From positions 1-32,673 of the forward strand of contig CAMWPM010000026.1 in NCBI GenBank assembly GCA_947176235.1: 32,673 nt of DNA. Reading direction: 5' to 3'. The position numbers were made by a program, and so were the translations under genes. The notes under the pieces were generated by a model. The model did not search any database. It saw only the letters and a list, made by a program, of their open reading frames with translations, and was not told the DNA's origin. Of this stretch, positions 15,114-23,934 are shown piece after piece. The stretch is from an uncultured Bacteroidales bacterium. GTDB lineage: Bacteria; Bacteroidota; Bacteroidia; Bacteroidales; Muribaculaceae. Position 1 is the stretch's first letter. Every line of letters begins with the position of its first letter.

Positions 15114-16189
15114 TTCTTAGGCATCCACGTGCTGTAGAATGTGGCGATCTGGTTCATCGGTATCTTGTCCAGATTGTCATACAGATCGCAGTGCGACGCA
15201 TCAGCCACGATAAGTAGCTCCTTGTTATTTCCGCGAAGCTTCTTGAACGTATCTTCACCGAAGTAGCGTGAATGAGCATTCTCACCATGCACGATAAGCA
15301 CAGCCGATTCCAGTTCGTCGGCATATTCGAAAAATTTGAAGTTCATGAATGGCAGAGCCGATGTCACGTTCCACCCGTCAGTCGAATTGCCCGAACGCTC
15401 GTGGTAGCCGCGTGGCATCTTGTAGTAGGCATGGTAGTCCTTCACAAACTGAGGTGCGTCATCAGGTAGCGGATCCACCACACCTCCGGCTCTTTCGTAT
15501 GTTCCGTTGCGATAATCCGCGGTTCTCTGGGCTGCCATGGCTGCCCGTGCCGCATTACGCTTATCCTTCGAGTCATCGGCGTCGAAGTATCCGTTAGCCG
15601 TCACCCGAGTCATGTCGTACATTGTCGAAGCCACCGTTGCCTTGATTCGCGGATCGTTGATGGCTGCCTGGATCGCGATTCCGCCCCACCCGCACACTCC
15701 GAGGACCCCTATTCTCTCCGGATCCACGTTGGGCTGTACCGACAGGAAGTCCACCGCCGCCGAGAAGTCCTCGGTATTGATGTCTGGCGATGCCACTCTG
15801 CGCGGCTCACCTCCGCTCTCGCCCGTAAACGACGGATCGAAAGCAATCGTCAGAAAGCCCCTCTCTGCAAGCTGCTGGGCATAAAGGCCGCTCGACTGCT
15901 CCTTCACTGCCCCGAACGGACCGCTCACGGCTATTGCCGGAAGTTTTCCGCTCGCACCCTTCGGCGTGTACATATCTGCTGCCAGTGTTATGCCGTAGCG
16001 GTTGACCATCGTCACCTTCTTATGATCTACCTTGTCACTTTTCGGGAACACCTTGTCCCATTCCTGCGTAAGTTCAAGTTGCTCTGTCGGAGCAACGGAT
16101 CTGTTGATGTTAGGATTATTCATAGTTTGTGAATTTACGAATGATGCTCCGGCTAACGCCAGAAGCGTAAAGCTGATAATTTTTTTCAT
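15110..16189 (-). CDS. Secreted alpha/beta hydrolase with cysteine nucleophile
   Basis: A 359-residue exported hydrolase. Residues 1-20 form a signal peptide ([20 protein letters not shown]). The alpha/beta core begins near residue 60 ([14 protein letters not shown]). The nucleophile elbow is GVCGWGG with Cys166 where most relatives have Ser, as in dienelactone hydrolases. Supporting residues are the later [10 protein letters not shown] loop and the catalytic His in [10 protein letters not shown]. The family includes YcjY-like proteins; the substrate is unknown, with esters or lactones most likely. It is co-transcribed with the acetyltransferase, so the pair may add and remove acyl groups in sugar metabolism; that link is speculation. 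A TAATTTTG box lies about 105 bases upstream. Confidence 0.88.
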   Translation of the reverse strand: MKKIISFTLLALAGASFVNSQTMNNPNINRSVAPTEQLELTQEWDKVFPKSDKVDHKKVTMVNRYGITLAADMYTPKGASGKLPAIAVSGPFGAVKEQSSGLYAQQLAERGFLTIAFDPSFTGESGGEPRRVASPDINTEDFSAAVDFLSVQPNVDPERIGVLGVCGWGGIAIQAAINDPRIKATVASTMYDMTRVTANGYFDADDSKDKRNAARAAMAAQRTADYRNGTYERAGGVVDPLPDDAPQFVKDYHAYYKMPRGYHERSGNSTDGWNVTSALPFMNFKFFEYADELESAVLIVHGENAHSRYFGEDTFKKLRGNNKELLIVADASHCDLYDNLDKIPMNQIATFYSTWMPKK

Positions 16190-16293
16190 ACTTAATCGTT
16201 ATTTTTCCCATAAAAAGCACACCCATACGAAGAGGCACGCCTTTCGCCGGATCCTCTGCAGGGAGCGATTTCCTTTAACTGCTTTATCGCTTA

Positions 16294-16301
16294 CAAAATT
16301 A
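16294..16301 (-). promoter_or_regulatory. Candidate -7 box for the hydrolase/acetyltransferase operon
   Basis: TAATTTTG on the minus strand, followed by about 100 bases before the hydrolase ATG. No matching TTTG at -33. Confidence 0.35.
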
Positions 16302-16394
16302 AGCCTCCTCCCCCGCATTTTCTGCCCAATATTCTTGTTTTCCTAACCATTATTGCAGATTCCAAAAAAATCGCCTGCGCACTTGCCTTGGCAT

Positions 16395-16441
16395 AAAAAA
16401 AGAGGCTGCCGACCGCAAAGTCACCAGCCTCAGCTTTGGTT
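16395..16441 (-). terminator. Rho-independent terminator of the greA-HIT-TlpA operon
   Basis: On the minus strand a 7-bp stem (GAGGCTG with CAGCCTC, arms at 16435-16441 and 16402-16408) is followed directly by a run of seven T (A run at 16395-16401 on plus). It lies about 75 bases after the TlpA-like gene stop. Confidence 0.75.
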
Positions 16442-16517
16442 ATGTTTGGATTGTGTTTTTTATTTGGTAGAAGATGATTATATCTTGGAGTAGGCACGTT
16501 TGACGAGCCTGAAAGTT

Positions 16518-17615
16518 TTAGAGGTACTGCGAGAGCGTCGATTGAAGCTTCGTCGGATCATCCACACGCGCTGCAAGTTCACCGTTGTGGATCACGAATA
16601 TCGCAGGGAGCGCGCCCACATTGTAGTTCATCAGATGCTGCATGCCGTCCTTAGGCGAATTGTACACCGTGATCCACGGCAGATTGCGTGCCGACTGCTT
16701 CCACTGGAATTCATCTCCGTCAAGCCCGATCTGATAGATCTCCAGACCGCGCTCATGCATGGCGTCGTAACTCTTGGCAAGCTCCACATTCAGGGCGGGC
16801 GACATTTCCGCGCTGTAAGCGGTGAAGTTCAGCACCACCGTCTTGTTCTGCTTAGCCACATCCGAGAGCTTCTGCTCCTTTCCCGTCTCATCCAGGAGTG
16901 CGATGTCAACGAATGAAATTACGTTCACCTGCACCGAATCTCCCACCACCGACGTCAGTGACTGACGGCGGTTCGAAAGATAGAGGGCCTTCAGATAGTC
17001 CGTGCGAGGATCATTCGGACGGCTCTGCGAGTAAGCGTTAGCCACGGCGCCTATCACTCGGTTGTCTGCTTTGTTGTCAGGTGAGAAAATCGGCGTGCCT
17101 CCCACCTGCTTATTTATGATGTAGTACGCCACGATGCTCGAAGGATCCACGAGCACCATATTTGCCAGGTCACGCTTCAGCAGCGAGTCGCTTGCCGCGT
17201 TCGAGCCTGCCTTCCTGATCATCTCGTTCACCTTTCCGAACACTTCCGCGCGGTTTGAACCCGCAAGCGAGTAATCCGTGTCCATTGTCGGGGCAGAGGC
17301 AGTCACAGTCACCGTCTCCACGCTGTCCACCGGGAAGTAAAGCGATCGGTTGTCCACGCGAAGCCTGTACACGTCCGGATAGCCCGGTGCCTCCTGCTTG
17401 AATTTGAATGCGCCGTCACTTCCGAGCGTCACCGTATCAAGCTGGTACCAGTTGCCGTTGTGCGAAGCCTCAAGCGTCAGCAGCTTCCCGTCAGCGTCAC
17501 TGATCTTGCCGTCCACGCCCCATTCCGGTGTCGACTTGCATGAATCGAGCGTCGTGGCTACACCGCCGGCGATCAGAGCCATTCCGGCAATTATGCCGAG
17601 TCTTTTTATATTCAT
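16518..17615 (-). CDS. Thioredoxin-fold lipoprotein lacking the CXXC motif (DUF4369/TlpA-like)
   Basis: A 365-residue predicted lipoprotein with Cys26 (ATTLDSC). The N-terminal beta-rich part (about 30-115: GKISDADGKLLTLEA, NGNWYQLDTVTLGSDGAFKF) matches the DUF4369 domain that precedes TlpA-type thioredoxin domains in Bacteroidetes. The thioredoxin-like domain spans about 245-365, with the strand KTVVLNFTAYSAEMSPA and the cis-proline at P337 (GALPAIF). Where active relatives read WCGPC, this one reads AYSAEMSP, so both redox cysteines are missing. It may bind peptides or partners without disulfide chemistry. It is the last gene of the greA-HIT operon, 8 bases after the HIT gene. Confidence 0.85.
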   Translation of the reverse strand: MNIKRLGIIAGMALIAGGVATTLDSCKSTPEWGVDGKISDADGKLLTLEASHNGNWYQLDTVTLGSDGAFKFKQEAPGYPDVYRLRVDNRSLYFPVDSVETVTVTASAPTMDTDYSLAGSNRAEVFGKVNEMIRKAGSNAASDSLLKRDLANMVLVDPSSIVAYYIINKQVGGTPIFSPDNKADNRVIGAVANAYSQSRPNDPRTDYLKALYLSNRRQSLTSVVGDSVQVNVISFVDIALLDETGKEQKLSDVAKQNKTVVLNFTAYSAEMSPALNVELAKSYDAMHERGLEIYQIGLDGDEFQWKQSARNLPWITVYNSPKDGMQHLMNYNVGALPAIFVIHNGELAARVDDPTKLQSTLSQYL

Positions 17616-17623
17616 GTCCGTGA

Positions 17624-18034
17624 TTATTTCTTATAGAGATTATCGTATTCCTTAGCTATCTTCTCCGAGATTTCCTTCAGCTCCTCATCTGCAAGGGTCA
17701 GCTTGGGCGCACAGAAATTCATATCCGCGCCCGTATTCATCGGCACAAGATGCACGTGCACATGATGCACGTCGAGCCCGATCACCGTCATCCCCACCTT
17801 TGTGCACGGTATGGCGGCTTTCACGGCATGAGCCACCTTGCGGGCGAACGCCATCAGGTCCTTGTATTCATCCTCATCCATGTCGAAGATATAGTCAGTT
17901 TCCTTGCGGGGGATCACAAGCACGTGTCCGCGATTCACCGGATTGATGTCGAGGAATGCATAATGCTTGTCATCCTCTGCAACCTTCCACGACGGAATTT
18001 CACCCGCCGCTATGCGTGAAAATATCGAAGCCAT
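17624..18034 (-). CDS. HIT family nucleotide hydrolase
   Basis: A 136-residue histidine-triad protein. The catalytic HVHVHL motif (H91, H93, H95) and the upstream FLDINPVNRGHVLVIPRKE segment are both intact, as in Hint-type phosphoramidase and dinucleotide hydrolases. The length is normal. It lies 12 bases after greA and 8 bases before the TlpA-like gene. greA-HIT neighbouring is, to my knowledge, frequent in Bacteroidetes. The physiological substrate is unknown. Confidence 0.94.
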   Translation of the reverse strand: MASIFSRIAAGEIPSWKVAEDDKHYAFLDINPVNRGHVLVIPRKETDYIFDMDEDEYKDLMAFARKVAHAVKAAIPCTKVGMTVIGLDVHHVHVHLVPMNTGADMNFCAPKLTLADEELKEISEKIAKEYDNLYKK

Positions 18035-18046
18035 TGCTGTGTCGGA

Positions 18047-18517
18047 TTAAAGATTGATTTCAAGAATCTCGAATTTCATCACACCCGACGGCACCTTGAT
18101 GTCCACGATGTCACCGACCTTATGACCCAGCAGACCCTGTGCGATCGGAGTGCTCGAAGCTATCTTCTTCTCCTTAAGGTTTGCCTCGCTGTCAGCCACG
18201 ATCGTGTATTCAAGCGTCATGCCGTTCGTATGATTTTTAAGCTTCACGCGGTTCAGTATTGCCACTTCATCCGTGTTAAGCTTGCTTTCGTCGATGATAC
18301 GCGCGTTAGCCACCAGATCCTTCAGCTGAGCGATCTTCATCTCCAGCAGACCCTGTGCTTCCTTTGCAGCGTCATACTCCGCATTCTCCGACAGGTCACC
18401 CTTGTCGCGTGCCTCGGCGATTGCTCGTGATATTTCCGGACGCTTCACCGATTCCAGATAGGCGATTTCGTCCATTTTCTTCTTGTACCCTTCGCGGGTC
18501 ATGAATGTTATAGCCAT
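18047..18517 (-). CDS. greA: Transcription elongation factor GreA
   Basis: A 156-residue GreA. The N-terminal antiparallel coiled coil (about 1-75) carries the conserved tip DLSENAEYDAAKE, whose acidic residues enter the RNA polymerase secondary channel and stimulate cleavage of backtracked RNA. The C-terminal FKBP-like domain ends with VGDIVDIKVPSG. I chose the ATG at 18517 (MAITFMTREGYKK), which fits family length; an upstream frame to 18574 would add 19 unconserved residues. It is first in the operon with the HIT and TlpA-like genes. A well-spaced promoter lies about 120 bases upstream. Confidence 0.96.
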   Translation of the reverse strand: MAITFMTREGYKKKMDEIAYLESVKRPEISRAIAEARDKGDLSENAEYDAAKEAQGLLEMKIAQLKDLVANARIIDESKLNTDEVAILNRVKLKNHTNGMTLEYTIVADSEANLKEKKIASSTPIAQGLLGHKVGDIVDIKVPSGVMKFEILEINL

Positions 18518-18635
18518 GATTTTGTGTTTTTTTGAAAATAATCGTAAAAAAAAGAGAATCCCATGCCCTTGCAAGCTGAGACCCTAAAGTAGGTTTGTTT
18601 TCTTATGTATCTTATCGTCGCATTTTTCGACTCCA

Positions 18636-18667
18636 CAAAGTTACGCCTTTTTTTTCAATTCTCCAAA
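18636..18667 (-). promoter_or_regulatory. Promoter of the greA operon
   Basis: On the minus strand TTTG (18664-18667) is followed after exactly 20 bases by TAACTTTG (18636-18643), matching both halves and the spacing of the Bacteroidetes -33/-7 consensus. The leader to the greA ATG would be about 110 bases. This is the best-formed promoter that I found in the window. Confidence 0.65.
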
Positions 18668-18749
18668 TCCCGCTTCCTTCTCCTCCTCATAAATCATCCC
18701 CAATTTTTACAAAAAAAGTTAATTCCGCGCCCGTCTCCTCATTTTTTCG

Positions 18750-18757
18750 TATTTTTG
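18750..18757 (+). promoter_or_regulatory. -7 box of the parE operon
   Basis: TATTTTTG matches TAnnTTTG and lies 22 bases before the parE ATG. No TTTG was found at -33. With the greA promoter it makes a divergent control region at 18518-18779. Confidence 0.45.
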
Positions 18758-18779
18758 TAACTTAACTGACTTTTACGCA

Positions 18780-20756
18780 ATGACAGACGCTACCGAAATA
18801 CTCCCTATCGGCTCCACTCCCGATGCTGAAGGCAACCCCCTGATCCCCGGCTCATCTGATGCCACCCCCGTCAACTACACCGAGGACGACATCGTCACTC
18901 TCGACTGGAAGGAGCACATCCGCCGGCGACCCGGCATGTACATCGGAAAACTCGGCGACGGATCCAACTTCGACGACGGAATATACGTCCTCCTCAAGGA
19001 AGTGCTCGACAACTCCATCGACGAATACATGATGGGATTCGGTCGGCAGATCACCGTCGACGTCACCGAGACCACCGTTACCGTCCGCGACTACGGACGC
19101 GGCATCCCCCTCGGCAAGCTCGTCGAGGTCGCTTCTCGCATGAACACCGGTGGTAAATACGACTCCAAGGCTTTTAAGAAATCCGTCGGTCTCAACGGCG
19201 TCGGAATTAAGGCGGTCAACGCTCTCTCCGACTCCTTCATCATCTGCTCGCATCGCGACGGCGAGTGCCGCCGGGCTGTTTTCGCCCACGGTGAGATCAT
19301 CTCCGACACCGGCGTAATCCCCACCGACGAGCCCAACGGCACTTTCGTCCAGTTCACCCCCGACGCCACTATTTTCCGCGACTACCGCTACCGCGACGAA
19401 TTCATCGTTCCGCTTCTCAAGAACTACACGTTCCTCAACACCGGGCTCGCCGTCATCTTCAACGGCACTCGATTCATATCCCGGAACGGTCTGCTCGACC
19501 TGCTCCGCGAGAACATGACCAACGAGCCCCTCTACCCCATCATCCACCTCCGGGCCGACGACATCGAAGTGGCGATCACCCACGCCAACCAGTACGGCGA
19601 GGAATATTACTCCTTCGTCAACGGTCAGCACACCACCCAGGGTGGCACCCACCTCGCAGCATTCAAGGAGGCTGTTTCACGCACACTCAAGGACTATTTC
19701 GGTCGCAACTTCGAGTACTCCGATATTCGCAACGGCATGATCGCCGCTGTTTCCATCAAGGTTGAAGAGCCGGTTTTCGAGTCCCAGACCAAGACGAAGC
19801 TCGGATCCCGTGACGTCGGTCCCGACGGTCCTACTGTCGCCAAATTCGTCGGCGACTTCATCAAGAAGGAACTCGACAACTACCTCCATCGCAACCTCCC
19901 CACAGCCGAGGTCATTCTCAAGAAAATCCAGGAGAGCGAGCGCGACCGCAAGGCTATGGCGGGAATCACAAAAAAAGCCCGCGAGAAAGCCAAGCAGGTT
20001 AGCCTCCACAACCGCAAGCTCCTCGACTGCCGCATCCACCTCAACGACGCTAAGGGCGACGAGGAGAAAAAACTCGCCTCATCCATCTTCATCACCGAGG
20101 GTGACTCCGCTGCCGGATCCATCACCAAGATCCGCAACGTCGAGACCCAGGCGGTATTCTCCCTGCGTGGCAAGCCCCTCAACTCCTACGGGCTCACACA
20201 GAAGGTTGTCTACGAGAACGACGAGTTCAATCTCCTTCAGGCTGCCCTCAACATTGAGGACGGCATCGACGGACTCCGCTACAACAACGTAATCATCGCC
20301 ACAGATGCCGACGTCGACGGCATGCACATCCGCCTCCTGCTCCTCACATTCTTCCTCCAGTTCTTCCCCGATCTCGTCAAGAAAGGCCACGTCTACGTCC
20401 TCCAGACGCCCCTGTTCCGCGTCCGAAACAAAAAGACAGCTCGTCGCGGCTCTTCTAAGAAGTCGGCCGACGAAGCCGACGAGACCTATTACTGCTACAC
20501 CGACGATGAGCGCATAGCTGCCATCGACCGTCTTGGCGTTAACGCCGAGATCACACGCTTCAAGGGACTCGGCGAAATATCTCCCGAGGAGTTCCGCGGA
20601 TTCATCGGTCCCGACATGCGCGTCGACCGCGTTTCGCTCCGCAAGGACGACGGTCTCGACCAGCTTCTCGAATTCTACATGGGCAAGAACACATCCGAAC
20701 GCCAGAATTTCATCATCAACAATCTTGTTATCGAGGATGACTCCGAAATTTCCTGA
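18780..20756 (+). CDS. parE: DNA topoisomerase IV subunit B
   Basis: A 658-residue type IIA topoisomerase ATPase subunit. The GHKL ATPase domain carries RRRPGMYIG (48-56), EVLDNSID (74-81), DYGRGIP (104-110) and the ATP-lid glycines GLNGVG (137-142). The TOPRIM domain carries EGDSAAGS (440-447) and DADVDG (509-514). It lacks the long insert typical of GyrB, and its length and downstream coaD gene match the Bacteroidales topoisomerase IV B subunit; GyrB cannot be strictly excluded by eye. The N terminus has an extra ~35-residue Pro/Ser-rich lead. An [14 protein letters not shown] stretch near 560-575 is a low-complexity insertion. The next gene starts 20 bases before its stop. No parA-like subunit follows. 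Confidence 0.93.
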   Translation: MTDATEILPIGSTPDAEGNPLIPGSSDATPVNYTEDDIVTLDWKEHIRRRPGMYIGKLGDGSNFDDGIYVLLKEVLDNSIDEYMMGFGRQITVDVTETTVTVRDYGRGIPLGKLVEVASRMNTGGKYDSKAFKKSVGLNGVGIKAVNALSDSFIICSHRDGECRRAVFAHGEIISDTGVIPTDEPNGTFVQFTPDATIFRDYRYRDEFIVPLLKNYTFLNTGLAVIFNGTRFISRNGLLDLLRENMTNEPLYPIIHLRADDIEVAITHANQYGEEYYSFVNGQHTTQGGTHLAAFKEAVSRTLKDYFGRNFEYSDIRNGMIAAVSIKVEEPVFESQTKTKLGSRDVGPDGPTVAKFVGDFIKKELDNYLHRNLPTAEVILKKIQESERDRKAMAGITKKAREKAKQVSLHNRKLLDCRIHLNDAKGDEEKKLASSIFITEGDSAAGSITKIRNVETQAVFSLRGKPLNSYGLTQKVVYENDEFNLLQAALNIEDGIDGLRYNNVIIATDADVDGMHIRLLLLTFFLQFFPDLVKKGHVYVLQTPLFRVRNKKTARRGSSKKSADEADETYYCYTDDERIAAIDRLGVNAEITRFKGLGEISPEEFRGFIGPDMRVDRVSLRKDDGLDQLLEFYMGKNTSERQNFIINNLVIEDDSEIS

Positions 20757-21225
20757 ATTTCCCCCCGAGGCCCGCGTAGCTCTCTACCCCGGCTCCTTCA
20801 ATCCCTTCACCGTCGGTCACATGTCCGTCCTTGAACGTGCCCTCCCGCTCTTCGACCACATTGTCGTGGCTATTGGCGTTAACCCCGACAAACCGTCAGC
20901 CGATGCCGACTGTCGCCGCGATCTCATCGCCGATCTCGTCAAGGCTGACCCCCGTGTCCGTGTCATCACCTACGATTGCCTCACAGTCGAGGTGGCGCGT
21001 CGCGTTGGAGCACGCTTCATAATCCGTGGCGTCCGCTCGGCTGCCGATTTCGAGTACGAGCAGAACCTCGCCGCCGTCAACCGCGACATCGCCGGAATCG
21101 AGACGATTCTTCTCTACACTCTCCCCGCCCACGCTCCCGTCTCATCCTCTATGGTCCGCGAGCTCGAGCGCTACGGCGTCAACGTATCATGTTATCTCCC
21201 ATCCCCACTCCCCTCCCCGAAATGA
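20737..21225 (+). CDS. coaD: Phosphopantetheine adenylyltransferase
   Basis: A 162-residue enzyme of the fourth step of coenzyme A synthesis, which joins AMP to 4'-phosphopantetheine. The nucleotidyltransferase motif is [12 protein letters not shown] with TVGH at 25-28. The later [12 protein letters not shown] and VSSSMVRE segments complete the ATP site. I chose the ATG at 20737 (MTPKFPEF), which overlaps the parE end by 20 bases and gives the usual length; the frame open further upstream lies inside parE. Its stop overlaps the S41 peptidase start (ATGA). Confidence 0.95.
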   Translation: MTPKFPEFPPEARVALYPGSFNPFTVGHMSVLERALPLFDHIVVAIGVNPDKPSADADCRRDLIADLVKADPRVRVITYDCLTVEVARRVGARFIIRGVRSAADFEYEQNLAAVNRDIAGIETILLYTLPAHAPVSSSMVRELERYGVNVSCYLPSPLPSPK

Positions 21226-22826
21226 AAAAGTATCTCCTTTCCTTATCCCTCATTGTCGCTTTCAACGCCCTCGCCCAACAGCCCGTCACCGGCGGGCAGC
21301 AGCAGTTCTCCCCCGCGCAGAAACTCAACTATGCCGAGCGCGTCATCGAAGCATTCTACGTCGATTCCGTCAACCCCGACCGCCTCGTCGAGGACGCTAT
21401 CGTGGCTATGCTGCGCAACCTCGACCCCCACTCATCCTATAGCAACGCCGACGAGACACGCGAGCTCACCACCCCCCTCCAGGGCAACTTCTCCGGCGTC
21501 GGAATCCAGTTCAACCTCAACAACGACTCCCTCTACGTCGTCCAGACCGTCGCAGGAGGTCCCTCCGAACGTGTCGGCATACGTCCCGGCGACCGCATCC
21601 TCTCCGCCAACGACACAATCCTCTCGGGAGCAAAGCGTACCAACGCCGACATTCTCCGCATCCTCCGCGGTCCCAAAGGCACAGAAGTCAACATTGACGT
21701 TGTCCGTCGTGGCGAACCCGACGTAATCCACTTCCGCGTCATCCGCGACGACATCCCCATTTCAAGCGTCGACGCCGCCTATATGGCGGCTCCCGGCATC
21801 GGCTATATCCGTGTGGCACGTTTCGCCGAAGAGACTGCCGCCGAAGTCGCCGAAGCCCTCGAGCGCCTCATCCCGCAAGGAATGGAGCATCTTATCCTCG
21901 ACCTTGAGGATAACGGCGGCGGCTACCTCAACGCTGCCTACGAACTTTCTTCGATTTTCCTCGATGGCGGTGACCGCGTCGTCTACACCGATGGTCCCCG
22001 CATCGACCCCGTTTACTACGACGTCCCCAAAGGCAACCGTCCCCTCCGTGGACGCCTCGTCGTGATGGTCAACCAGAATTCCGCCTCTGCAAGCGAAATC
22101 GTTTCCGGCGCCGTGCAGGACAACGACCGAGGTGTCATCGTTGGCAGACGCACATTCGGAAAAGGGCTCGTCCAGCGCCCCATTCCGTTCCCCGACGGTT
22201 CCATGATCCGCCTCACCGTCTCCCGCTACTTCACCCCCTCCGGACGCTCAATCCAGAAGCCCTACACTCCCGGCGACGAGACAGATTATCGCCTCGACAT
22301 GCTCCACCGCTACGAAGCCGGCGAGTTCATGAGCGCCGACAGCGTCCATTTTGCCGACTCGCTACGCTACACCACCCTGCGCCGCGGACGCACCGTCTAT
22401 GGCGGAGGGGGCATCATGCCCGACCGTTTCGTCCCCATCGACACCGTCGGCTACTCCACCTACTACCGCGACCTCTTGGCAAAAGGACTCTTCAACCGCT
22501 ACGTCATCTCCTACGTCGACGTCAATCGCGACAGCCTCAAGAGCCTCTACCCCTCGGTCTCCTCCTTCATCGAAGGCTTTGAAGTCACCCCCGGAATGAT
22601 CGACGCACTTGTCGCCATGGGCGAGACTGACGGAGTGGCACCCGATCCCGAGGGGCTCGCCACATCCCGTCCGATCATCGAGGCTGTCCTTAAGGGACTG
22701 GTCGCACGCGACATTTTCGACACCTCAGCCTATTTCCAGGTCGTCAACCCCGTTCTTTCTCCCATTTTCGTCGAGGCGCTTGACATAATCTCCCATCCCG
22801 ACTCCTACGATGCTCTTCTGCAATGA
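21222..22826 (+). CDS. S41 family C-terminal processing peptidase
   Basis: A 534-residue exported serine protease. Residues 1-18 form a signal peptide (LIVAFNALA). A PDZ domain covers about 85-175 (GNFSGVGIQFNLNNDSLYVV, GIRPGDRILSANDT). The catalytic core has NQNSASASEIV with Ser289 and TFGKG with Lys314, 25 residues apart, as in the Ser-Lys dyad of Prc/CtpA. It probably trims or degrades periplasmic proteins. The C-terminal 150 residues are helical and family-typical for Bacteroidetes. ATGA overlaps join it to coaD upstream and the M20 gene downstream. Confidence 0.94.
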   Translation: MKKYLLSLSLIVAFNALAQQPVTGGQQQFSPAQKLNYAERVIEAFYVDSVNPDRLVEDAIVAMLRNLDPHSSYSNADETRELTTPLQGNFSGVGIQFNLNNDSLYVVQTVAGGPSERVGIRPGDRILSANDTILSGAKRTNADILRILRGPKGTEVNIDVVRRGEPDVIHFRVIRDDIPISSVDAAYMAAPGIGYIRVARFAEETAAEVAEALERLIPQGMEHLILDLEDNGGGYLNAAYELSSIFLDGGDRVVYTDGPRIDPVYYDVPKGNRPLRGRLVVMVNQNSASASEIVSGAVQDNDRGVIVGRRTFGKGLVQRPIPFPDGSMIRLTVSRYFTPSGRSIQKPYTPGDETDYRLDMLHRYEAGEFMSADSVHFADSLRYTTLRRGRTVYGGGGIMPDRFVPIDTVGYSTYYRDLLAKGLFNRYVISYVDVNRDSLKSLYPSVSSFIEGFEVTPGMIDALVAMGETDGVAPDPEGLATSRPIIEAVLKGLVARDIFDTSAYFQVVNPVLSPIFVEALDIISHPDSYDALLQ

Positions 22827-23914
22827 TTGATCAGCTCTACTACGACGCAATCGACCTCCTTAAGGGACTCATCGCCACTCCACGCGTCAGCCGTTCCGAG
22901 GCTGACGCCGCGGATCTCGTTGAGAATTTCATCCGCACCCGCTCCGAAGGGCTCGGCGTCACAGTCTCCCGCATCGGGTGCAATGTTCTCGCAGTTCCAC
23001 AGGATGTCAACGATCCCGATCCATCCGACACCCGTCAGGTCATTCTGCTCAACTCCCACATCGACACCGTGCCCCCGTCCTCAAGCTGGACGCGCGATCC
23101 TTTCACGCCCTGCTTCGACGCCGATTCCGGGCGCCTCTACGGGCTGGGAAGCAACGATGCCGGGGCATCCCTCGTATCCCTTGCCGCCACATTCATTTAC
23201 TTTCTTCACAATCCCTCCTCATCCTTCCGCTTCATTTTTCTCGCATCGTGCGAGGAGGAAGTGAGCGGTGCCGGAGGCATCGAAGCCGTGGTTCCGCGGC
23301 TCATCGGCAAGGTTGACGCAGCAGTCGTCGGCGAGCCCACCGACATGCGCCCCGCCGTTGCCGAAAAGGGACTCATGGTGCTCGACGGCGTGATAACCGG
23401 TAAGGCTGGACACGCCGCACGCGACGAAGGCGACAACGCCATCTACCGCGCTTTATCCGTTATCGACACACTCCGCCACTTCTCACTCCCTTCCGTCTCC
23501 CCCCTCCTCGGTCCAGTTAAAGTCACCGTTACACAGATCAACGCCGGGACGAAACACAACGTGATTCCCGACCGCTGTGACATCGTGGTCGATGTCCGCA
23601 CCACCGACGTCCTCGACAATCATGCGACACTGCAGATGCTCCGTCAGTCAGTCCTGGGACTTTGCGAACTGACCCCGCGCTCCACACGCCTCAATCCATC
23701 CTCCATCTCCCCCTCCCACCCCATTGTCCGACGGCTTGCCATGCTCGGACTCGAACCGTTCGGATCCCCTACACTCAGCGATCAGGCGCTCATGCCATGG
23801 CAATCCGTCAAGGTTGGACCCGGACACTCCTCCCGCTCCCACTCCGCCGACGAATACATCTGTACCGACGAAATCCGTCGCGCAATCCACATCTACACCT
23901 CCATCCTCCAATAA
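22823..23914 (+). CDS. M20 family metallo-deacetylase/peptidase (ArgE/DapE-like)
   Basis: A 363-residue zinc-dependent amidohydrolase. Metal and catalytic residues are visible: H79 and D81 (LNSHIDTVPP), D112 (GSNDAGAS), E144-E145 (SCEEEVSG), E171 (VGEPTD) and the late His in HSADEYI. A dimerisation domain (about 175-285) contains the typical GKAGHAARDEGDNAI. The closest functional guess is an acetyl- or succinyl-ornithine deacetylase of arginine synthesis, which in Bacteroidetes has this length, but no other arg gene is nearby; DapE- or dipeptidase-like activity is possible. It overlaps the S41 gene by ATGA. Confidence 0.88.
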   Translation: MIDQLYYDAIDLLKGLIATPRVSRSEADAADLVENFIRTRSEGLGVTVSRIGCNVLAVPQDVNDPDPSDTRQVILLNSHIDTVPPSSSWTRDPFTPCFDADSGRLYGLGSNDAGASLVSLAATFIYFLHNPSSSFRFIFLASCEEEVSGAGGIEAVVPRLIGKVDAAVVGEPTDMRPAVAEKGLMVLDGVITGKAGHAARDEGDNAIYRALSVIDTLRHFSLPSVSPLLGPVKVTVTQINAGTKHNVIPDRCDIVVDVRTTDVLDNHATLQMLRQSVLGLCELTPRSTRLNPSSISPSHPIVRRLAMLGLEPFGSPTLSDQALMPWQSVKVGPGHSSRSHSADEYICTDEIRRAIHIYTSILQ

Positions 23915-23934
23915 ACCCTCCCAACCCCCAACTT

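Larger units (their letters stand above)
16190..16517. other. 328-base intergenic region between two minus-strand genes
   Basis: It contains the terminator of the TlpA-like gene (16395-16441) and a candidate promoter for the hydrolase (16294-16301). No gene is supported: the open frames on either strand here lack any recognisable composition or motif. Confidence 0.7.

Noticed and set aside
20976-22826. Long N-terminal extension of the S41 peptidase
   Set aside because: The extra residues lie inside coaD and are Arg-rich; the signal peptide begins at the ATG 21222.
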